56,190 bases of DNA from JAUASV01 sp047605685 (GCA_047605685.1 JASGFF010000006.1:1-56190), one strand, 5' to 3'. Counted from the first letter of the stretch, positions 14,752 to 23,859 are shown. Notes: generated by a model not told the origin, from the sequence alone. Numbers and translations: made by a program.

Positions 14752-16512
14752 TCAGACGGTCGCGAGCTCCGGCTCCGCGACGCGCAGTCGCACCGCCCGG
14801 TTCACCGCCGAGACGACGGCCTTGAGCGAGGCGGTCGAGATGTCGCCGTCGATGCCGACGCCCCACAGCCGCACGTCGCCGACCTGCAGCTCCACGTAGG
14901 CGGCGGCGAGCGCGTCGCCGCCCTCGGACATCGTGTGCTCGACGTAGTCGTAGAGGCGGATGTCCTGGCCGTGCTCGGCCATGATCCCGAGGAACGCGGC
15001 GATCGGCCCGTTGCCGACGCCGTGGGCCTCGACGGTCCGCTCGCCGACCCGCAGCCGCGCGTCGAGGGAGACCTCGCCGTCCAGGTCGCTCGCCGTGCGG
15101 GTGGAGAGCAGCTCGAAGCGCCCCCACTTGTGCTCCTCGAGCGCCGAGGGCAGGTACTCGTCCTGGAAGATCGACCAGAGCTGCTCGCTCGTGACCTCGC
15201 CGCCCTCGGCGTCCGTCTTGGCCTGCACGACACCGGAGAACTCGATCTGCAGCCGGCGGGGCAGGTCGAGGGCGTGGTCGGTCTTGAGCAGGTAGGCGAC
15301 GCCGCCCTTGCCGGACTGCGAGTTGACCCGGATGACGGCCTCGTAGGAGCGACCGAGGTCCTTCGGGTCCACCGGCAGGTACGGCACGGCCCACTCGAGC
15401 TCGTCGACGCCCACGCCGCGCTCGGCGGCGTCGGCGGCCATCGCCTCGAAGCCCTTCTTGATGGCGTCCTGGTGCGAGCCGCTGAAGGCCGTGTAGACCA
15501 GGTCGCCGGCCCAGGGGCTGCGCTCGTGCACCGTCAGCTGGTTGCAGTACTCGGCGGTGCGCTTGATCCGGTCCAGGTCGCTGAAGTCGATCTGCGGGTC
15601 GATGCCCTGGGTGAACAGGTTGATGCCGAGCGCCACCAGGTCCACGTTGCCGGTGCGCTCGCCGTTGCCGAACAGGCAGCCCTCGATGCGGTCGGCCCCG
15701 GCCAGGTAGCCGAGCTCGGCGGCCGCGACCGCGGTGCCGCGGTCGTTGTGCGGGTGCAGCGAGAGGATCACGTTCTCGCGGTGGTTCAGGTGCCGGTTCA
15801 TCCACTCGATCGAGTCGGCGTAGACGTTCGGGGTGGCCATCTCGACGGTCGCGGGCAGGTTCAGGATGACCTTGCGGTCGGGGCTCGGCTGGAACACCTC
15901 GAGCACCTCGTTGCACACCCGGGCGGCGAACTCGAGCTCGGTGCCGGTGTACGACTCCGGCGAGTACTCGTAGTAGACGGTCGTACCGGGGGCGCGGCTC
16001 TCGGCCTCACGGCACCAGCGCGCGCCCTGCAGCGCGATGTCGAGCACGCCCTGCTCGTCGGTGCGGAACACGACGCGGCGCTGCAGCACGCTCGTCGAGT
16101 TGTACAGGTGCACGATCGCCTGCCGCGCGCCACGGATCGAGTCGTAGCTGCGGTCGATGAGCTCCTTGCGGGCCTGGGTGAGCACCTGGATGGTGACGTC
16201 CTCCGGGATCGCGTCCTCCTCGATGAGGCTGCGCACGAAGTCGAAGTCGGTCTGGCTCGCCGAGGGGAAGCCGACCTCGATCTCCTTGTAGCCCATCCCG
16301 ACGAGCAGGTCGAACATGATGCGCTTGCGCTCGGGGCTCATCGGGTCGATGAGCGCCTGGTTGCCGTCGCGCAGGTCGACGGCGCACCAGCGCGGCGCCG
16401 TCGTGATCCGCTTATCGGGCCAGGTGCGGTCCGGCAGCTCGACGCGGAGCTGCTCGTGGAACGGACGGTAGCGGTGGATGGGCAGCCCCGAGGGCCGCTG
16501 GGTGTTCTTCAT
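14752..16512 (-). CDS. leuA: 2-isopropylmalate synthase
   Basis: 586 residues, the actinobacterial form. It condenses acetyl-CoA and 2-oxoisovalerate, the first step of leucine synthesis. The TIM barrel has CAVDLRDGNQALIDPM (catalytic Arg/Asp), EIEVGFPSASQTDFDF and SLHPHNDRGTAVAAAELG (metal His). The C-terminal LeuA allosteric domain (HGVGNGPIAAFLGIM, LYDYVEHTMSEGGDALAAAYVEL) binds leucine. The ATG at 16512 is preceded by a 5' leader encoding a leucine-rich leader peptide. It lies downstream of a PfkB kinase gene on the same strand. Confidence 0.97.
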   Translation of the reverse strand: MKNTQRPSGLPIHRYRPFHEQLRVELPDRTWPDKRITTAPRWCAVDLRDGNQALIDPMSPERKRIMFDLLVGMGYKEIEVGFPSASQTDFDFVRSLIEEDAIPEDVTIQVLTQARKELIDRSYDSIRGARQAIVHLYNSTSVLQRRVVFRTDEQGVLDIALQGARWCREAESRAPGTTVYYEYSPESYTGTELEFAARVCNEVLEVFQPSPDRKVILNLPATVEMATPNVYADSIEWMNRHLNHRENVILSLHPHNDRGTAVAAAELGYLAGADRIEGCLFGNGERTGNVDLVALGINLFTQGIDPQIDFSDLDRIKRTAEYCNQLTVHERSPWAGDLVYTAFSGSHQDAIKKGFEAMAADAAERGVGVDELEWAVPYLPVDPKDLGRSYEAVIRVNSQSGKGGVAYLLKTDHALDLPRRLQIEFSGVVQAKTDAEGGEVTSEQLWSIFQDEYLPSALEEHKWGRFELLSTRTASDLDGEVSLDARLRVGERTVEAHGVGNGPIAAFLGIMAEHGQDIRLYDYVEHTMSEGGDALAAAYVELQVGDVRLWGVGIDGDISTASLKAVVSAVNRAVRLRVAEPELATV

Positions 16513-16567
16513 GGGGTGTGTCGCCTTCGTGTTCTCGGTCGCGAGCGTGTTCGGCCACCACGAGACT

Positions 16568-16606
16568 CCGCGACGAGGAGGGCCGAGGGGCTAGGCCTCG
16601 TCGCGG
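16568..16606 (-). promoter_or_regulatory. Attenuator-like hairpin in the leuA leader
   Basis: Perfect 11-bp inverted repeat, ccgcgacgagg (16568-16578) and cctcgtcgcgg (16596-16606), with a 17-nt loop. The upstream arm overlaps the last codons of the leader peptide, so the position of the ribosome on the leucine codons decides whether it can form. No U-tract follows, so termination may need Rho, or the hairpin may act on translation. Confidence 0.6.
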
Positions 16607-16635
16607 CGACTAAGAAGGAGCAGACCGAAGAGCAC
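16591..16635 (-). CDS. Leucine-rich leader peptide of leuA
   Basis: A 14-codon frame GTG...TAG encoding MLFGLLLLSRRDEA, with five leucine codons (CTC, CTG, CTC, CTT, CTT) of four different contexts, 78 bp before leuA. This is the standard design of a ribosome-sensing attenuator: low charged tRNA-Leu stalls the ribosome and changes the fold of the following hairpin. The GTG lies 6 bp after a TACCCT box, so it seems to be a leaderless start with no Shine-Dalgarno. I see the frame and hairpin directly; the regulatory role is inferred from family knowledge. Confidence 0.75.
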   Translation of the reverse strand: MLFGLLLLSRRDEA

Positions 16636-16641
16636 GCCTCG

Positions 16642-16647
16642 AGGGTA
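16642..16647 (-). promoter_or_regulatory. -10 box of the leuA transcript
   Basis: TACCCT (minus strand 16647-16642), 6 bp, then the GTG of the leader peptide at 16635. No good -35 is seen. It lies just upstream (on the minus strand, before the gene) and within 15 bp of the end of the kinase gene. Confidence 0.5.
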
Positions 16648-16653
16648 CACCTC

Positions 16654-17538
16654 TCACGCCCGCCCGGCCGCCTCCGCGCGTCGCCGCTCCACGGCGGCGC
16701 GGTCGAGCACCGCGCCGCGGGCGCCCGGCCCCTCGGTGGCGACTGCCCCGGCCGCCGCGGCGAAGCGCACCGCCTCGGCCAGCTCGAGGCCCTCGGCGAG
16801 CGCGACGGCGAGCGCCGCCGTGAAGGCGTCGCCGGCGCCGGTCGTGTCGACGGGCCGGGCCGGCGCGGCCGGCACCCGGGTCACCGCGCCGCCGAGGCGG
16901 ATGTCGCATCCCTCGCCGCCGCGGGTGACGACGATCGCCCCGGCGGCCTCGACGGCGTCGCCGAGCTCGGCGAGCTCGGTCTCGTTCGGGGTGAGCACGC
17001 TCGTGCGCTCCAGCAGGGCGCGCGGCAGCGGTCGCGCGGGCGCGGGGTTGAGCACGAGCGGCCAGCCGCGGCGGGCGGCGCCCTCGGCAGCCGCCTCGAC
17101 GGCCGCGAGCGGGATCTCCAGGTTCGTCACCACGACGGCGGGCCCCGGGATGCCGTCGAGGGCCACGGCCACCAGCCCGGGCGTCACCGTCGCATTGGCT
17201 CCCGGGACGATCGCGATCGTGTTCTCCCCCGCCTCATCGACCTGGATCAGGGCGACGCCCGTGTGCGCCGCGCCGACCTCGACGAAGGAGGTGTCGACAC
17301 CGCGGGCGGCGAGGTCGGCGAGCGAGCCCCGGCCGTGCTCGTCGTCACCCACCGCACCGACGAGGTGGCTGCGCGCGCCGAGCGCCGAGGCCGCCGCCGC
17401 CTGGTTGGCGCCCTTGCCGCCGAAGGCCACCCGGTAATCGCTGCCGGCCACCGTCTGCCCCGGTGCGGGCAGCGCGGCGACACGCACCGTGAGATCGGCG
17501 TTGACGGATCCGACGACGACGATCGCGGGGACGGGCAT
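16654..17538 (-). CDS. rbsK: Ribokinase-like PfkB family sugar kinase
   Basis: About 294 residues. N-terminal PfkB signature GSVNADLTVRVAALPAPGQTV and GGKGANQAAAASALGA (substrate lid and binding), and the C-terminal signature DTTGAGDAFTAALAVALAEG with the catalytic Asp and anion hole. Overall closest to ribokinase, which phosphorylates ribose to ribose-5-phosphate, but the substrate is not certain and no ribose transporter is adjacent. The ATG at 17538 lies 7 bp after CAGAAT; an in-frame ATG at 17547 is the alternative. It is transcribed toward leuA and away from the ABC exporter genes. Confidence 0.87.
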   Translation of the reverse strand: MPVPAIVVVGSVNADLTVRVAALPAPGQTVAGSDYRVAFGGKGANQAAAASALGARSHLVGAVGDDEHGRGSLADLAARGVDTSFVEVGAAHTGVALIQVDEAGENTIAIVPGANATVTPGLVAVALDGIPGPAVVVTNLEIPLAAVEAAAEGAARRGWPLVLNPAPARPLPRALLERTSVLTPNETELAELGDAVEAAGAIVVTRGGEGCDIRLGGAVTRVPAAPARPVDTTGAGDAFTAALAVALAEGLELAEAVRFAAAAGAVATEGPGARGAVLDRAAVERRRAEAAGRA

Positions 17539-17579
17539 GGGAGCCATTCTGCCGCGCCGGCGGACCCGGCCCCGCCCAC

Positions 17580-17621
17580 GACAGCGGCCGACAGCGCACG
17601 ACAGCGCCGCGACAGCGCCCC
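17580..17621. repeat. 10/11-bp tandem array upstream of the ABC exporter, 4 units
   Basis: Units gacagcggcc, gacagcgcac, gacagcgccgc and gacagcgcccc in the divergent region between the kinase and the ABC ATPase. It ends 16 bp before the ATPase start and may affect the promoter. Confidence 0.75.
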
Positions 17622-17637
17622 GCGGCACACTCGTGCC

Positions 17638-18591
17638 ATGACCACCAATGCGATCGAGGCCCACGGCCTCACCAAGAGATTCGGGAAGACGCAGGCCCTC
17701 GCCGGCGTCGACCTCGAGGTCGCCGAGGGGCGCGTGCTCGGGGTGCTGGGGCCGAACGGAGCCGGCAAGACCACCGCTGTGCGCATCCTCGCGACGCTGC
17801 TGCGCCCCGACGAGGGCAGCGCCCGCGTCGGCGGCTTCGACGTGCTCGCCCAGGCCCGGCAGGTGCGCCGCACGATCGGCCTCACCGGCCAGTACGCCTC
17901 GGTGGACGAGGAGCTCACCGGCATGCAGAACCTCGTCATGATCGGCCAGCTGCTCGACCTGCCGACGCGCGAGGCGAAGGCCCGCGCCCGCGAGCTGCTC
18001 GCCGAGTTCGACCTCGCCGAGGCGGCGAGCCGCACGGCGAAGACCTACTCGGGCGGCATGCGCCGCCGGCTCGACCTCGCGGCGAGCCTCATCGGCCGGC
18101 CCGCCGTCGTCTACCTCGACGAGCCGACCACGGGCCTCGACCCGGCCAAACGCGACGACGTGTGGGACATGGTCCGCACGCTCGTGCGGCAGGGCACCAC
18201 CGTGCTGCTGACCACCCAGTACCTCGAGGAGGCCGACGCGCTCGCCGACGAGATCACCGTCATCGACCACGGCCGGGTCATCGCGCACGACACCCCGCAG
18301 GGGCTCAAACGCCAGGTGGGCGGGCAGACGGTCGAGGTGCGCGCGACGGATGTCGCCGACATCCCGGCCCTCACCGAGCTGCTGGCGCGCGCCGGCACGC
18401 GCGAGCCGGAGCACCCCTCCGCCGACCTGGTGAGCGTCCCGGTCGCGGACGACACGGTGTTCCCGGCCGTCGTGGCCGAGATCGCCGGCCGCGGCATCCG
18501 GGTCGCCGAGCTGGGGCTGCGCCTGCCGAGCCTCGACGAGGTGTTCTACAGCCTGACCGGTTCCCCGGTCGCCCAGAGGGAGGTGGCGTGA
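17638..18591 (+). CDS. ABC transporter ATP-binding protein (daunorubicin-resistance/DrrA type)
   Basis: 317 residues. Walker A GPNGAGKTTAV, Q-loop GLTGQYASVDEELTG, signature SGGMRRRLDLAASLIG, Walker B VVYLDEPTTGLD and the H-loop TTQYLEEADALA are all present, followed by the DrrA C-terminal domain. It powers export by the permease encoded just downstream, probably of a drug or natural product. The ATG at 17638 lacks a Shine-Dalgarno; CACACT ends 6 bp before it, and an inverted repeat GGCAC-N4-GTGCC (17624-17637) abuts the start and could be a repressor site. Its stop overlaps the permease start (TGATG). Confidence 0.94.
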   Translation: MTTNAIEAHGLTKRFGKTQALAGVDLEVAEGRVLGVLGPNGAGKTTAVRILATLLRPDEGSARVGGFDVLAQARQVRRTIGLTGQYASVDEELTGMQNLVMIGQLLDLPTREAKARARELLAEFDLAEAASRTAKTYSGGMRRRLDLAASLIGRPAVVYLDEPTTGLDPAKRDDVWDMVRTLVRQGTTVLLTTQYLEEADALADEITVIDHGRVIAHDTPQGLKRQVGGQTVEVRATDVADIPALTELLARAGTREPEHPSADLVSVPVADDTVFPAVVAEIAGRGIRVAELGLRLPSLDEVFYSLTGSPVAQREVA

Positions 18592-19358
18592 TGCGGCACA
18601 CCCTCGTGCTCGCCAAGCGCAACGTCGTGAAGATGTTCCGCAACCCGGAGCAGTTCATCGACGTGTCCATCCAGCCGGTCATCATGACGGTGCTGTTCGT
18701 GTACATCTTCGGCGGCGCCGTCGCCGGCGACACGAGCGCCTACCTGCCGTTCGTGATCCCCGGCATCATCGTGCAGACGATCATGTTCACCTCGCTCACG
18801 ATCGGCGTGAACCTGAACACCGACATCCAGAAGGGCGTCTTCGACCGGTTCCGCTCGCTGCCGATCGCCCGCAGCGCTCCGCTGTTCGGCGCCGTGCTCG
18901 GCGACATCGTGCGGCACGCCATCGCAACCGGCGTCACGCTGCTGTTCGCCGTGATCATCGGCTTCCGCTTCCAGACGTCGCCGCTCGAGGCCGTCGGAGC
19001 GGTGCTGCTCATCATCGCCTTCGCCGTGAGCCTGTGCTGGGTGAGCGTGTTCATCGGGATGCTCGCCCGCTCCTCGGGCGCTGTGCAGGGGCTGTCGTTC
19101 CTCATCGTGTTCCCGCTGACGTTCGGCTCCTCGACGTTCGTGCCGGCATCGACGCTGCCGGACTGGCTGCAGGGCTGGGTCGCGGTCAACCCGGTGACGC
19201 ACGTGATCGAGGCGATGCGCGGCCTGCTCTCCGGGCCCTCGGCGCTCGCGGACGGCGAGACCGTCACCGGGCAGGTGCTGTGGGTGCTCGCGAGCTGCGT
19301 CGTGCTCGTGGGCGTGTTCTTCCCGCTGGCCACCTGGGCCTACCGGCGGAAGATCTAG
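18591..19358 (+). CDS. ABC transporter permease (DrrB/ABC-2 type)
   Basis: 255 residues with about six hydrophobic segments (e.g. IDVSIQPVIMTVLFVYIFGG, LPFVIPGIIVQTIMFTSL, AVGAVLLIIAFAVSLCWVSV, VLWVLASCVVLVGVFF) and the ABC-2 domain pattern RSLPIARSAPLFGAVLGD. It forms the membrane channel partner of the preceding ATPase. The ATG shares one base with the ATPase stop, so the two are coupled. The gene faces the SARP-like regulator, whose 3' end is 50 bp away, so that regulator is a candidate but unproven controller. Confidence 0.93.
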   Translation: MRHTLVLAKRNVVKMFRNPEQFIDVSIQPVIMTVLFVYIFGGAVAGDTSAYLPFVIPGIIVQTIMFTSLTIGVNLNTDIQKGVFDRFRSLPIARSAPLFGAVLGDIVRHAIATGVTLLFAVIIGFRFQTSPLEAVGAVLLIIAFAVSLCWVSVFIGMLARSSGAVQGLSFLIVFPLTFGSSTFVPASTLPDWLQGWVAVNPVTHVIEAMRGLLSGPSALADGETVTGQVLWVLASCVVLVGVFFPLATWAYRRKI

Positions 19359-19386
19359 GCCGGATCGCACCGGCCGGATCGCGCCA
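19359..19386. repeat. 14-bp tandem repeat after the permease stop codon, 2 units
   Basis: gccggatcgcaccg (19359-19372) and gccggatcgcgcca (19373-19386) directly follow the TAG stop, in the 50-bp gap between convergent genes. Confidence 0.75.
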
Positions 19387-19408
19387 GGCGGGCCGCCCGC
19401 GGGCGCGC

Positions 19409-22342
19409 TCAGGCCAGCCGCTCCAGCTCCGCGACCGCCATCGGCCGGGACAGCACCGCGCCGTCCCGGTCGATGCCGTGTTCGGCAGCGGCGGCGTCGA
19501 TCGCGACGACGAGCGGATGCGTCTCGTCGCGCACGCCGATGAGCACCGCCGAGACGTCGATCGCGTGCAGGGCGGAGCGCAGCTCGCCGCGAGCCTGCGC
19601 GAGCGCCCCGGCGACGATCGCCACCTCGCCCATCACCGGGTGGTCGCCGCTCGCGGTGGCGGCGGCCGCCGCCCGGCGCAGCGCGGTGTCCGCCGCCTCC
19701 GGCCGGCCCTCGAGCAGCGCGGCCCGCGCCTCGGCGAGCGCCATCAACGCCAGCAGCTGGGGCGCCGGACGCCCGAACTCCTCGACGAGGGCGCCCAGCG
19801 GGGCGAGCAGCTCGCGGGCCGCGGCCGGGTCGCCGCCGTGCAGCGCCACGTTCGCCAGCAGCAGTGCCGTCGGCAGCGCCGCCCGTGTCGTGCCGGCCTC
19901 GGCGGCCGCGGCGCGCAGCTCCTCGGCGCGCTCGCCGGCCTCGCCCAGTCGGCCGAGCCGGATCAGGATCTCGATGCCGGCGGTCTGGAGCTGGGCGAGG
20001 TCCCAGGCCGGCGTGATCCGGGCCATGGCCCGGGCGGCGGCGTCGGCGCACTCGAGCGCCTCGGTCAGCCGGCCGTGCAGCTTGAGCCACTCGGAGCGGA
20101 GCTGCCGCGCGAAGGCCAGCCCCCAGGGGTCGCCGATCCGGGCGAACCGGGCGAGGGCGAGCTCGGACTCCTCGCCGAGCTCCGCCACGTCGCCGCGGTT
20201 CTGCGCGAGCGCCGCCGCGAAGGCATGCAGCAGCGCCGTCGGCCACGGCCCGAGGCCGAGGTCCTCGCCGCGCGGCGGCCGCATCTCGGCCCAGCGGTCG
20301 CGGTCGTCGCCGACGAGCACGAACTGGCGGGCCAGTGAGGGCAGCAGCGCGAGCAGATCGTGATCGCCGCGGTAGGGCGGTAGCGCGTCCAGGCGCGACA
20401 GCAGCACGGCCGTGTCGGGCGGGCCGGCCAACGGCCCGGCCAACGGCTCGGCGGGCTGCTCGGCCGGATGGGCGAACGGCTCGTGCCGGGCGGCGCCCTC
20501 CCGCCGGTCCGCCTCGGCGACGATCGTGCCGACGATGTCGAGCAGTCCGGCCTCCGGCGTGTCGAGCAGCCGGATCGCCGGCAGCACCTCGGCGAACCAG
20601 CCGACGAACTCCTCGTCCCGCCCGCGAATGAACCAGTACCACGCGCAGGCGACCGAGAGCTCGACGGCCAGCTCGGGCAGCGGCGTGCGCCCGGCGATCC
20701 GCAGCGCGAGGGCGAGGTTGTCCTCCTCGGCGTCGAACCAGGCGATCGACTCCCGGATGCCCGGGCCGCGGATGCGGCCGTCCGCCCGGGCCGCGCCGGC
20801 GGCGAGCCGTTCGACGAGGCCACGCCGGGCCGCCTCCAGCTCGCCGGACTCGGCGAGCCGCTCGAGACCGTACCCGCGGATCGTCTCGAGCGCCCGGTAG
20901 CGGCCGCGGGAGCGCACCAGCAGGGACTTCTCGACGAGGGTCTCGAGCACGGCGGCATCGTCCAGCCCGACCGCCCGTGCCACCTCGGCGGCCTCGGAGA
21001 CGGCGACACCCGCCGGGTAGACGGCGAGCCAGGCGAGCGCGCGCCGCTCCTTGGCGTCCAGCAGCGCCCAGCTCCAGTCGATCATCGCCTTAAGCGTGTG
21101 GTGCCGGGCCTCCCCGGCGCGCCGGCCGCCGCTAAGCAGCGCGAAGCGGTCGTCGAGGCCGGCGAGCACCTCGGCCGCGCTCATCGTGCGCAGCCGGACC
21201 GCGGCGAGCTCGATCGCGAGCGGCAGGCCGTCGAGCCGGGCGCAGATGCGCGCGGCGGTGTCCAGCTCCTCGAACGGGGCCCCGGTCGCGGCCACCGCCC
21301 GCTCGCGGAACAGCGCCACGACCGCGAACTCCGCGGGACGCACCCGGCCGATCTCCGCCTCGGCGGGGTGCGGCAGCGGGCCGAGGCTCACGAACGCCTC
21401 CCCCGGCACGCCGAGCGGCTCTCGGCTCGTCGCCAGCACGCGCAGGCCGGGCAGCCGGGGCAGCAGCTCGGCGAGCAGCGCGGCCGCCTCGGCGATGACG
21501 TGCTCGCAGTTGTCGACGACGAGCAGCACTCTCCGGCCGGCGAGCGCCTCGAGCAGCCGCTCCCGGCTCGGCCGCGCATCGCCGGTCTCGACGCGCAGCT
21601 CACGGCCGGTCGCCGTGAGGATCGCGCCGGCGACCTCCCCGGGCCCCACCGGGGCGAGCTCGACGAGCAGCACGGCGCCACCGGCCTGCGCCGCCGCCTC
21701 GAGGGCGAGGCGGGTCTTGCCGGCCCCGCCGGGGCCGACGATCGTCACCAGCCGGGCCCGCTCGAGCTGGGCGGCGATCGCGGCGAGCTCCTCCTCGCGG
21801 CCGATGAGGCCCGTGAGCGGCGCCGGGATGCGGGCGAGCGCCCGGCCGCCCGGCTCCGGCGACCGGGCGGCGGCGGGCGGATGCGCCTCGGCGATCCGCC
21901 AGGCCGTGCGGCGGTCGCGGTGCAGGTCCCGCTCGAACCAGTCGAAGCCCGCCGAGGGCGTCCACGGCTCGCCGGTCCAGGCGTCGAGGGCGGCCCGGGC
22001 GGCGTCGCCGTCGCCGTCGCGCTCGGCGGCCGCGACGAGATCGGCCACGACGAGCGCGTCGACGTCCGCGCGGGCCAGGAGCAGCCGGTAGCCTCCCGGC
22101 GCCGACTCCAGCACGCCCGCGGGGAGCTGGCGGCGCAGCCGCGAGACGACCGACTGCAGTGCGGCGCGCTCGTTGGCGGGGGCGTCGAGGCCCCAGACGT
22201 CCTCGACGAGCTCCCGGTAGCTCACCGTGCGGCCGGCGTCGACGGCGAGCCGGAACAGCACGGCGCGCGCCATCGCGCCCGAGACGCTCAGCTCGCGGCC
22301 GTCGTGCTCGATGCGCAACCCGCCGAGCAGCGCGATCCTCAC
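19409..22342 (-). CDS. SARP/AfsR-like transcriptional regulator with NB-ARC ATPase and TPR-like tail
   Basis: About 977 residues. Residues 1-95: OmpR-type winged helix (IALLGGLRIEHDGRELSVSG, YRELVEDVWGLDAPANERAALQSVVSRLRRQL in two blocks). Residues 95-165: short, probably truncated BTAD activation domain. Residues 180-450: STAND ATPase with P-loop IVGPGGAGKTRLALEAA, Walker B VLLVVDNCEHV and ATSREPLGVPGE. The rest is helical, TPR-like. Such proteins are ATP-dependent activators, often of secondary metabolism. I chose the GTG at 22342 because TAGAGT lies 7 bp upstream (leaderless); the GTG at 22351 overlaps that box. A 12-bp array (20421-20468) encodes PAEQPAEPLAGPLAGP. Confidence 0.88.
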   Translation of the reverse strand: MRIALLGGLRIEHDGRELSVSGAMARAVLFRLAVDAGRTVSYRELVEDVWGLDAPANERAALQSVVSRLRRQLPAGVLESAPGGYRLLLARADVDALVVADLVAAAERDGDGDAARAALDAWTGEPWTPSAGFDWFERDLHRDRRTAWRIAEAHPPAAARSPEPGGRALARIPAPLTGLIGREEELAAIAAQLERARLVTIVGPGGAGKTRLALEAAAQAGGAVLLVELAPVGPGEVAGAILTATGRELRVETGDARPSRERLLEALAGRRVLLVVDNCEHVIAEAAALLAELLPRLPGLRVLATSREPLGVPGEAFVSLGPLPHPAEAEIGRVRPAEFAVVALFRERAVAATGAPFEELDTAARICARLDGLPLAIELAAVRLRTMSAAEVLAGLDDRFALLSGGRRAGEARHHTLKAMIDWSWALLDAKERRALAWLAVYPAGVAVSEAAEVARAVGLDDAAVLETLVEKSLLVRSRGRYRALETIRGYGLERLAESGELEAARRGLVERLAAGAARADGRIRGPGIRESIAWFDAEEDNLALALRIAGRTPLPELAVELSVACAWYWFIRGRDEEFVGWFAEVLPAIRLLDTPEAGLLDIVGTIVAEADRREGAARHEPFAHPAEQPAEPLAGPLAGPPDTAVLLSRLDALPPYRGDHDLLALLPSLARQFVLVGDDRDRWAEMRPPRGEDLGLGPWPTALLHAFAAALAQNRGDVAELGEESELALARFARIGDPWGLAFARQLRSEWLKLHGRLTEALECADAAARAMARITPAWDLAQLQTAGIEILIRLGRLGEAGERAEELRAAAAEAGTTRAALPTALLLANVALHGGDPAAARELLAPLGALVEEFGRPAPQLLALMALAEARAALLEGRPEAADTALRRAAAAATASGDHPVMGEVAIVAGALAQARGELRSALHAIDVSAVLIGVRDETHPLVVAIDAAAAEHGIDRDGAVLSRPMAVAELERLA

Positions 22343-22376
22343 CCGCACCACTCTAGGGACGCCGGTCGCGGCACGG

Positions 22377-22405
22377 GCCTCGCGATCAGGGCCCTCGCGA
22401 TCAGG
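22377..22405. repeat. 14/15-bp repeat spanning the glyS stop codon, 2 units
   Basis: gcctcgcgatcagg (22377) and gccctcgcgatcagg (22391). Both carry tca; 22401-22403 is the glyS TGA, the other a second TGA 15 bp downstream. Confidence 0.85.
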
Positions 22406-23786
22406 CCCCGACGAGCCGCTCGGCGAGGTAGCCGCGGATGCCCTCGAGCGGGATCCGCTCCTGTGCCATACTGTCGCGCTCGCGCACGGTCACCGCCCGG
22501 TCCTCGAGCGAGTCGAAGTCGACGGTGATGCAGAACGGTGTGCCGATCTCGTCCTGCCGGCGGTAGCGGCGGCCGATCGCGCCGGCGTCGTCGAAGTCGA
22601 TGTTCCAGGCGGCGCGGAGCCCGTCGGCGAGCTCTCGAGCCACCGGCGAGAGCTGCTCGTTGCGGCTCAGCGGCAGCACGGCGGCCTTGACGGGGGCGAG
22701 GCGCCGGTCAAGGCGGAGCACGGTGCGCACATCCGTTCCGCCCTTGGTGTTGGGCGCCTCGTCCTCGTGATAGGCGTCGATGAGGAACGCCATGAGCGCC
22801 CGGGTGAGCCCGAAGGAGGGCTCGATGACGTGGGGCACATAGCGCTCGTTCGCGGCCTGGTCGAAGTAGCGCAGGTCCTGCCCGGACTCGCGGATGTGGT
22901 TGCCGAGGTCGAAGTCCGTGCGGTTGGCCACGCCCATGAGCTCGCCCCACTCGCCGCCGGCGAAGCCGAAGCGGTACTCGATGTCGGCGGTCGCGGCGCT
23001 GTAGTGGGCGCGCTCGCCGTCGGGCACGTCGAAGCGGCGCAGGTTCTGCGGGTCGATCCCGAGGCCGGTGAACCAGCCGATCGAGTCGGCGACCCAGCGC
23101 TCGTACCACTCGGCGGCCTCGGCGGGCGGCGTGAAGTACTCGATCTCCATCTGCTCGAACTCGCGGGTGCGGAAGATGAAGTTGCCCGGGGTGATCTCGT
23201 TGCGGAACGCCTTGCCGATCTGGCCGATGCCGAACGGCGGCCGCTGCCGGGAGGTGGTGACCACCTGGGCGAAGTCGACGAAGATGCCCTGCGCGGTCTC
23301 CGGGCGCAGGTAGTGCAGCCCCTCCTCGTTGTCGACGGGGCCGAGGAACGTCTTGAGCATCCCGGAGAACATCTGCGGCTCGGTGAACTGGCCCCTGCTG
23401 CCGCAGTTGGGGCAGGCGACGTCGGCGAGGCCGTTCTCGGCGGCCCGGCCCCTCTTGGCCCGATATGCCTCGAGCAGGTGGTCGGCGCGGAAGCGCCGGT
23501 GACAGCTCAGGCACTCCACAAGCGGGTCGGTGAAGGTGGCGACGTGGCCGGATGCCTCCCAGACCCGCCGCGGCAGGATGACGGCCGAGTCGAGGCCGAC
23601 CATGTCGGCGCGGCCGCGCACGAACGTCTGCCACCACTGCCGTTTGATGTTCTCCTTGAGCTCGACGCCGAGCGGGCCGTAGTCCCAGGCGCTGCGCGAT
23701 CCGCCGTAGATCTCGCCGGACTGGAACACGAAGCCGCGGCGCTTCGCGAGATTGATGATGGAATCGAGCGTGCTGGTGGGGGCCAA
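22401..23786 (-). CDS. glyS: Glycyl-tRNA synthetase (dimeric type)
   Basis: 461 residues, the class II alpha2 type. Motifs include the N-terminal LAKRRGFVFQSGEIYGG, a zinc-knuckle pair (CLSCHRRFRADH and CPNCGSRGQFTEP), motif 2 RPPFGIGQIGKAFRNEITPGNFIFRTREFEQME (in parts) and motif 3 EPSFGLTRALMAFLIDAY. It charges tRNA-Gly with glycine in the cytoplasm. The start is TTG at 23786 with GGAG about 9 bases upstream. A TAGGCT box (23849-23844) may be the promoter, giving a leader of about 50 nt with a GC-rich hairpin. Confidence 0.96.
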   Translation of the reverse strand: MAPTSTLDSIINLAKRRGFVFQSGEIYGGSRSAWDYGPLGVELKENIKRQWWQTFVRGRADMVGLDSAVILPRRVWEASGHVATFTDPLVECLSCHRRFRADHLLEAYRAKRGRAAENGLADVACPNCGSRGQFTEPQMFSGMLKTFLGPVDNEEGLHYLRPETAQGIFVDFAQVVTTSRQRPPFGIGQIGKAFRNEITPGNFIFRTREFEQMEIEYFTPPAEAAEWYERWVADSIGWFTGLGIDPQNLRRFDVPDGERAHYSAATADIEYRFGFAGGEWGELMGVANRTDFDLGNHIRESGQDLRYFDQAANERYVPHVIEPSFGLTRALMAFLIDAYHEDEAPNTKGGTDVRTVLRLDRRLAPVKAAVLPLSRNEQLSPVARELADGLRAAWNIDFDDAGAIGRRYRRQDEIGTPFCITVDFDSLEDRAVTVRERDSMAQERIPLEGIRGYLAERLVGA

Positions 23787-23859
23787 GACGGGGTACTCCA
23801 GGGCGGGGCCGCGCTGGCTGCGCGGCCGGGGACGGGACGCTCCAGCCTATCGGCGCCGC

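Noticed and set aside
14659..17637. A long plus-strand extension in front of the ABC ATPase
   Set aside because: The frame is open by chance opposite leuA and the kinase; homology of the ATPase begins at 17638.
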